From: JAJPHW01 sp963771505
GTDB taxonomy: Bacteria; Acidobacteriota; Terriglobia; Terriglobales; Acidobacteriaceae
DNA: 64,000 nt
Direction of reading: 5' to 3'
Assembly (NCBI GenBank): GCA_963771505.1
Contig: CAVYTO010000006.1
Span: forward strand, 124,001-188,000
Shown here: piece by piece, positions 59,539 to 64,000 of the stretch
How positions within the stretch are numbered: the first letter of the stretch is position 1
Layout: every line of letters begins with the position of its first letter
Program-made: the position numbers and the translations under genes
The notes under the pieces: generated by a model
What the model saw: only the letters and a program-made list of their open reading frames with translations
The model's database searches: none
Told to the model about the DNA's origin: nothing

Positions 59539-60321
59539 TTACGAAACGGGCGTGTTCGCGCCGTTTCGCGACAACTCCCAGGCTTTGGCGTATTTCCACG
59601 AAACATAAATAGAGTGGTAAATGTGTAGCAACAAGCCTTCCTTACCATCAAGAAAACCGAGCCTTATGAAGTAGTTGTAGAAAAAAGTAAGCAGCGGGCG
59701 CGCCACAACATCCGAGAAGCTGAACCTGACCGGGCCGTTGGCTGCAACCAGTTGCGCACCTTGCGAAGAGTAGCTGTTCATGTGGTCGATGTAGCCGCGC
59801 AGCGTGGGATATGCGCGGTGAATCAAGGCGTACTTCAGGGTAGCTGTTTTGCCGACAATCTTTATCGTCGGATGCGCACCATATTCTTCAAATTTTCCTG
59901 CCCCTTTGCGAATGAGACGCAGCTTGGGATCGGGGTAGAAGCCGCCGTGCCGAATCCACTTGCCGAGAAAGAAATTCTTTCGCGGGATAAAAAATCCAGC
60001 CACGTCGCCTGGCGATTTAATCACCGCAGTGATTTCCTCTGCCAGCAACAGCTCTAATTCTTCGTCCGCATCGAGCTGCAGGATCCAATCGCCTGAGGTC
60101 TTGTCCATGGCAGAATTTTTTTGCGCAGCGAAGCCTTTCCACGGTTCAACAAAGATCTTTGCGCCATGGGAGCGCGCTATTTCGACTGTCCGGTCGGTGG
60201 ATCCCGAATCGACAATGATTACTTCACCGTCTCCGTCGGAGATCAGCGGCGGGATGCTTTGCAGAGTTAGCCCGATATTGGCTTCCTCGTTAAGCGTGAT
60301 CAGCACCACAGAAAGTTTCAC
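59539..60321 (-). CDS. Family 2 glycosyltransferase
   Basis: 260 aa from GTG 60321, which places the family start KLSVVLITLNEEANI at the N-terminus. GT2 signatures: TLNEEANIGLTLQSI, VIIVDSGSTDRTVEIA, ILQLDADEELELLLAEEI (DxD metal site) and FFLGKWIRHGGFYPDPKLRL, typical of the WaaE/KdtX-like inner-core lipopolysaccharide transferases. C-terminal hydrophobic segments would touch the inner membrane. Sugar donor unknown. Convergent neighbours are absent; it is downstream of the TolC-like gene on the same strand. Confidence 0.9.
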   Translation of the reverse strand: MKLSVVLITLNEEANIGLTLQSIPPLISDGDGEVIIVDSGSTDRTVEIARSHGAKIFVEPWKGFAAQKNSAMDKTSGDWILQLDADEELELLLAEEITAVIKSPGDVAGFFIPRKNFFLGKWIRHGGFYPDPKLRLIRKGAGKFEEYGAHPTIKIVGKTATLKYALIHRAYPTLRGYIDHMNSYSSQGAQLVAANGPVRFSFSDVVARPLLTFFYNYFIRLGFLDGKEGLLLHIYHSIYVSWKYAKAWELSRNGANTPVS

Positions 60322-60376
60322 GCAATGAGAATACCCTGTGAGCACGGTCGGCGGAATGGCGCGGAAGAATCGCGGT

Positions 60377-62395
60377 TTACTGGATTGGCGGAGGTGCGGC
60401 TGGTTCTGCTTCCGCCGGAACGACGTGAGGCAGGTTCGGCATCGTGATGACCTGCCCCTTCAGGGCGTCACCGATCTGTATTCCCGCATGTTCCAGCAGC
60501 AGGCCCGTGGCGCGATCAAGTTCCACTTGGGATTCTTGGTAGGCGGCGAGAGCGGAGAGAAGATTGCCGCGGGCCGTCGTCATAGCCGACTGGTTCTGAA
60601 GAACTGCGTCAGGTGTGCCGACACCCACTTGCAACTTGCGCTGCTCGGCATACAGGTTTTTCTGCGCATAGTCCACCCCCTCCTGCGCCGCTTTGACACT
60701 GGCGCGATTCTGCTGCACATCGAATTGTGCATTGCGAACTTCGATCCTCACTTGGTTTTGCAACTGTTGCAGTCGCACTCGCGCTTGCGCGAGTTCCAGT
60801 TGAGAGCGCATCTGGTTCGCCTGTGCTTCCCTGTTGCCGAGCGTGAAATCCATGGTCACCGCCGCACCTTTGTCGGTCGCCGTGGAATCGAATAGTTGCC
60901 CTAGCGTGCTGCCATATCCCACAGACGTCTGGTGACGAAACGGCGGCGGAGCCTTCGATGGGTTGAAGCAGCGAATGGTGACGGTTCCCAAGCAGATCGG
61001 CAATGCCGGATTCAGATTGCCTCCGAGGCCCGACCCGCCGTAATACGCCGACGGGTTGACGATGGGAAGCAGCGCGTTGGCGACGGCGTCTCCGCTCAGT
61101 TCGCGGGTGCTCAGATCAATCTGAGACTCAGCCAACTCGGCTCGTTTGGCGAGTGCTGCTGCCACAAGAGGTTCTGTTGGAAGCACGGGTTCTTCCGTGG
61201 GCATCTGCATGGTCGAAGTGGGCACTACTTCAGCATCGCGAATAACGTCTTCTCGAAAGACACGGCTGAAAGCATTCTTCATCAAGAGTTGCTGAAGCTG
61301 GAGGTTGGTCTGGGCCAGAATCAAAGTCTGCTGATTGTTTGCCAGAACGCTTTGGGCGTTAGCCACTTGCACCGGTTGCAGGGTTCCATACTTAACCTGA
61401 GTTTGGTCGTCGGTGAGTATTTTCTGTGCATAGGCGACGGCATCCTGATTGACCTTGACGTTCTCAAATGCATAGACGAGGTTCCAGTAGAGGGTCTCGA
61501 CCTGGTCGACCGTTGTAATCACTTGAAGCTGAAATGCGGCCTGGCTGATTTGCCGGTTATTGCTGGCGATACGGATGTAACGCGTGTTCGGGAGTTTTCC
61601 GCGGCCTTGTAGAAGCGGTTGCGTCAGCCGAAATTGCAAATTAGATGTAATCGACGGGGTCAGCAACGGACTCGTGTTGTTGCTGGTCGTGTGCGCGTTG
61701 TTGAAAGACGCGGATATTTCCGTGCCGTAGTGCAAGCCTTGCGTGTAGCCGAAGTTTGCGGTTGCTGTGTTGGTGTTGATGATGGGCACACCCGCCTGAT
61801 AATTGGTCGCGAATGTGTGGTTGCGATCGATCTGAAGAGTGCCTGACACGATGGGATCGAAGCTGGGGATCGTGGATCCGATCCCTAGCGTCGAACTAAC
61901 AAGACCGTTGGTTCCGGTGCCTGCTCCCGCGGTGCCGACGCTGGTGCCGCCTGTGCCCGAGCCTACCGTGCCGCTAAGACCGCCAGTTCCGCCGCCGGGC
62001 GTGTTCTGCACAATGCCGGTATTCACGCCGAGCGTGTTTGCTCCAGCGGCAGTTCGCAGAATGTCGGTGTCCGCGATATCGAGGTTGTAACGCGAGATTG
62101 CGATGTCAAGGTTGTTTTCAAGCGTGAGCGCAACCGCATCGTTAAGCGACAACATGAGTTTGCCGTCGTGGACCAGCGATGCAATCCGCGGCGAGTTGGT
62201 CAAATTTGGGGCAGCGACTTCGCGAGGCTGGTACGGGGCAATCGGATTCGGAAAATGGCTTCGCCCTTTGGAGTAGTCTTCCGTCGCGTTCTGCGGCGGG
62301 GAAATTGGGTTTTGCCCCCAGCTTGTGGAGGTGGTCACCACGAGCGCCAAGCCGAAAGCAAGACCGCGAAGGGTGATGGGAAGGAAAGGACGCAT
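60377..62395 (-). CDS. TolC-family outer-membrane efflux protein
   Basis: 672 aa from ATG 62395 (signal peptide MRPFLPITLRGLAFGLALVV). Two OEP repeats: first coiled-coil/beta part around LSLNDAVALTLENNLDIAIS, later VDQVETLYWNLVYAFENVKV and VANAQSVLANNQQTLILAQT, and the second copy ANQMRSQLELAQARVRLQQL, GVGTPDAVLQNQSAMTTARG. A Gly/Thr-rich loop at residues ~123-170 (TPGGGTGGLSGTVGSGTGG) is inserted near the first beta-hairpin and probably faces outside. It exports small molecules with an inner-membrane partner not in the window. Confidence 0.9.
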   Translation of the reverse strand: MRPFLPITLRGLAFGLALVVTTSTSWGQNPISPPQNATEDYSKGRSHFPNPIAPYQPREVAAPNLTNSPRIASLVHDGKLMLSLNDAVALTLENNLDIAISRYNLDIADTDILRTAAGANTLGVNTGIVQNTPGGGTGGLSGTVGSGTGGTSVGTAGAGTGTNGLVSSTLGIGSTIPSFDPIVSGTLQIDRNHTFATNYQAGVPIINTNTATANFGYTQGLHYGTEISASFNNAHTTSNNTSPLLTPSITSNLQFRLTQPLLQGRGKLPNTRYIRIASNNRQISQAAFQLQVITTVDQVETLYWNLVYAFENVKVNQDAVAYAQKILTDDQTQVKYGTLQPVQVANAQSVLANNQQTLILAQTNLQLQQLLMKNAFSRVFREDVIRDAEVVPTSTMQMPTEEPVLPTEPLVAAALAKRAELAESQIDLSTRELSGDAVANALLPIVNPSAYYGGSGLGGNLNPALPICLGTVTIRCFNPSKAPPPFRHQTSVGYGSTLGQLFDSTATDKGAAVTMDFTLGNREAQANQMRSQLELAQARVRLQQLQNQVRIEVRNAQFDVQQNRASVKAAQEGVDYAQKNLYAEQRKLQVGVGTPDAVLQNQSAMTTARGNLLSALAAYQESQVELDRATGLLLEHAGIQIGDALKGQVITMPNLPHVVPAEAEPAAPPPIQ

Positions 62396-62410
62396 TCGTG
62401 GCTGGGCCAA

Positions 62411-62701
62411 CCCTACTATGAGAGTTTGCCTGACTGATTGTAAAGCCAGGGGCTGTAAAGAATTGTCAGCCTTTGGCGTCCCATCGCCGGATCTGCTTAG
62501 CGGAGCCGAAATCGCGTAAAGCTGACGATTATGGGCGTTGACAACCCTTTTTCCCGGGACCGCCGGTAACCCACGCCGAAGTCCTTTCGTACCTTAAAGA
62601 CATTAGCAAATCCCGATGCCCTGCTTATAAACTTTAGTGTTGTCCTGGCAAGCCCAAGATCGCACGAATTTGGCTTCGATTTATCAGTTGAAAGGATTTC
62701 C
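62411..62701. other. Intergenic region before acyl-CoA dehydrogenase
   Basis: About 290 bp between divergent genes. No convincing gene is present. The promoter of the acyl-CoA dehydrogenase must lie here; the start ATG is preceded by an AAAGGA site. I see no clear -10/-35 pair or operator. Confidence 0.5.
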
Positions 62702-64000
62702 ATGGCCACCTCAGCAGTTTCCACGAGCAGAGTTTCGGGCGGAAGTTTCTTACTGGAAGAGCGTCGTCCGCAAGACGTTTTCACGCCGGAAGACTTCACC
62801 GAGCAGCACCAGATGATTGGCCAGACAGCAGAGGAATTTGCTGTCAACGAGATTCTGCCGAATGTCGAGAAGATTGAACATAAAGACTTCTCCATCACGC
62901 GGGACTTGCTTAAGAAAGCTGGCGATCTGGGGCTTAGCGGTGTGGAGATCCCCGAGGCGTATGGCGGCCTCGAAATGGACAAGGTTACGGCAGCGGTGAT
63001 CGCCGATCACATCGCCAAGTACGCGGGCTTCGCTACTACATGGGGCGGCCACACAGGCATTGGCACTTTGCCAATCGTCTATTTCGGCACCGAAGAACAG
63101 AAGAAGAAATATTTGCCGCGTTTGGCAGCCGGAGAGATTGTGGGCGCTTATGCGCTATCGGAAGCTTCATCGGGTTCGGATGCCATGAATTGTCGGACAC
63201 GCGCGACCCTTTCTTCCGACGGAAAAAGCTACATCCTGAACGGCGAAAAGATGTGGATCACCAACGCAGGTTTCGCCGACCTATTCACAGTTTTCGCGAA
63301 AATCGACGGCGAAAAATTCAGCGCATTCCTGGTAGAGAAAAATTTCCCTGGAATTTCGATTGGCGGCGAAGAACACAAGATGGGCATCCGCGGCTCATCT
63401 ACGTGCCCGGTAATCTTGAATGATTGCAAGGTGCCGGTGGAAAACCTGCTGGGCGAAATCGGCAAGGGTCACGTAATCGCTTTCAACATTCTCAACGTCG
63501 GCCGCTTCAAGCTGGGCGCGATGTGCGTGGGCGGCGCGCGAGTGGCGATTGAACATTCCATTGGCTACGCAAAGCAGCGAAAGGCATTCAACAAAGTCAT
63601 CGCCGACTTCGGATTGGTGCGAGAGAAAATTGCCAACATGGCTGTGGGCATCTACACCGGCGAGGCGCTTGTGTACCGAACGGTCGGCATGATGGACGCT
63701 GCACTGAATGAGGTCGACAAGTCCGGCGCCGATGCAGCCAGGGAGACGCGCAAGGCCATCGAGGAATACGCGGTAGAGTGCTCGATCATCAAGGTCTGGG
63801 GATCGGAGATGATCGACTACGTTGTGGATGAGATGGTCCAAATCTATGCAGGATATGGTTTTGTGGAAGAATATCCCGCGGAACGCACCTACCGCGATGC
63901 GCGCATCAACCGCATTTTCGAGGGAACAAACGAGATCAATCGGTTGATCATTACCGGCTTCCTGCTGAAGCGGGCGATGAGCGGGCAGCTGGCGCTGATG
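62702..64000 (+). CDS. Acyl-CoA dehydrogenase (runs off window)
   Basis: 433 codons are visible from ATG 62702 (AAAGGA upstream) to the last base, with no stop. The N-terminal helical domain is followed by the FAD/substrate middle domain (YALSEASSGSDAMNCRTRAT, MWITNAGFADLFTVFAKIDG) and the C-terminal helical domain (RQRKAF-type AKQRKAFNKVIADFGLVREK, YAGYGFVEEYPAERTYRDAR). The catalytic Glu is expected in INRIFEGTNEINRL. A longer C-terminal tail begins with FLLKRAMSGQLAL, typical of VLCAD/ACAD9-like enzymes. It oxidises acyl-CoA to enoyl-CoA, reducing EtfAB. Confidence 0.94.
   Translation, partial: MATSAVSTSRVSGGSFLLEERRPQDVFTPEDFTEQHQMIGQTAEEFAVNEILPNVEKIEHKDFSITRDLLKKAGDLGLSGVEIPEAYGGLEMDKVTAAVIADHIAKYAGFATTWGGHTGIGTLPIVYFGTEEQKKKYLPRLAAGEIVGAYALSEASSGSDAMNCRTRATLSSDGKSYILNGEKMWITNAGFADLFTVFAKIDGEKFSAFLVEKNFPGISIGGEEHKMGIRGSSTCPVILNDCKVPVENLLGEIGKGHVIAFNILNVGRFKLGAMCVGGARVAIEHSIGYAKQRKAFNKVIADFGLVREKIANMAVGIYTGEALVYRTVGMMDAALNEVDKSGADAARETRKAIEEYAVECSIIKVWGSEMIDYVVDEMVQIYAGYGFVEEYPAERTYRDARINRIFEGTNEINRLIITGFLLKRAMSGQLALM

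Noticed and set aside
18345..64000. CRISPR array, prophage, integrase or transposase
   Set aside because: I looked for evenly spaced direct repeats, phage structural genes, and transposase motifs (in the whole window, including 1-18344) and saw none.

Overview
The window is a chromosomal segment with conserved bacterial housekeeping gene content. Several traits suggest the phylum Acidobacteriota (Koribacter/Terriglobia-like). These are secreted proteins with TonB C-terminal domains, bacterial Ig-like and DUF3106 domains, an exo-glucosaminidase-type GH2 enzyme, aerobic fatty-acid oxidation with ETF and ETF-quinone oxidoreductase, frequent TTG/GTG starts, and dispersed palindromic elements ending in (c/g)GGATGACA-like sequence. 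The assignment is inferred from gene content and repeat style; there is no rRNA gene to confirm it. I see no prophage, integrase, transposase, CRISPR array or rRNA.

Layout. 1-8,500: TonB-type and M48 peptidase genes, dinB, glgA, rsmA, a selenium-binding-protein-like propeller, an ICMT-like methyltransferase and small ORFs. 8,500-9,300: a decayed stretch with a repeat and a gene fragment. 9,500-13,300: a radical SAM protein, rnhB and an M28 peptidase. 13,400-15,800: the translation operon rpsP-khpA-rimM-trmD-rplS, in which rimM has no canonical start codon. 15,850-19,800: a broken VOC gene, ABM and DUF3455 proteins, a thiolase and a Rieske oxygenase. 19,900-28,300: an Amt transporter, two cell-wall enzymes, an S4 protein and GH2. 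28,300-36,200: a PP2C/HAMP regulator, trxB with a UBP zinc finger, proline dehydrogenase and a sigma/anti-sigma/DUF3106 operon. 36,270-38,670: tRNA-Val, modA, an EAL-HDOD protein and tRNA-Leu. 39,200-42,700: trpCFBA. 42,770-47,050: etfBA, a toxin-antitoxin pair and ETF-QO. 47,000-54,300: an M28 peptidase, nadA, an ArsR/SDR divergent pair and moaA. 54,370-64,000: an Ig-like lipoprotein, 6-phosphofructokinase, a kelch protein, a methylmalonyl-CoA mutase-type subunit, a glycosyltransferase, a TolC-type protein and an acyl-CoA dehydrogenase that runs off the end.

Functional links. Acyl-CoA dehydrogenase, EtfAB, ETF-QO and thiolase together outline beta-oxidation feeding electrons to quinone. The mutase subunit could handle propionate-derived or branched acyl-CoAs. 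The trp cluster covers the last four steps of tryptophan synthesis; trpE, trpG and trpD are not in the window.

The observations most worth a second look are these: a 70-codon in-frame insertion in moaA built from dispersed palindromic repeats; rimM apparently starting at ATC behind a good Shine-Dalgarno; a 130-bp palindrome made from two inverted copies of the same repeat family; and a toxin-antitoxin pair sitting between etfA and ETF-QO. I did not find a clear multi-gene system that I would call wholly new.
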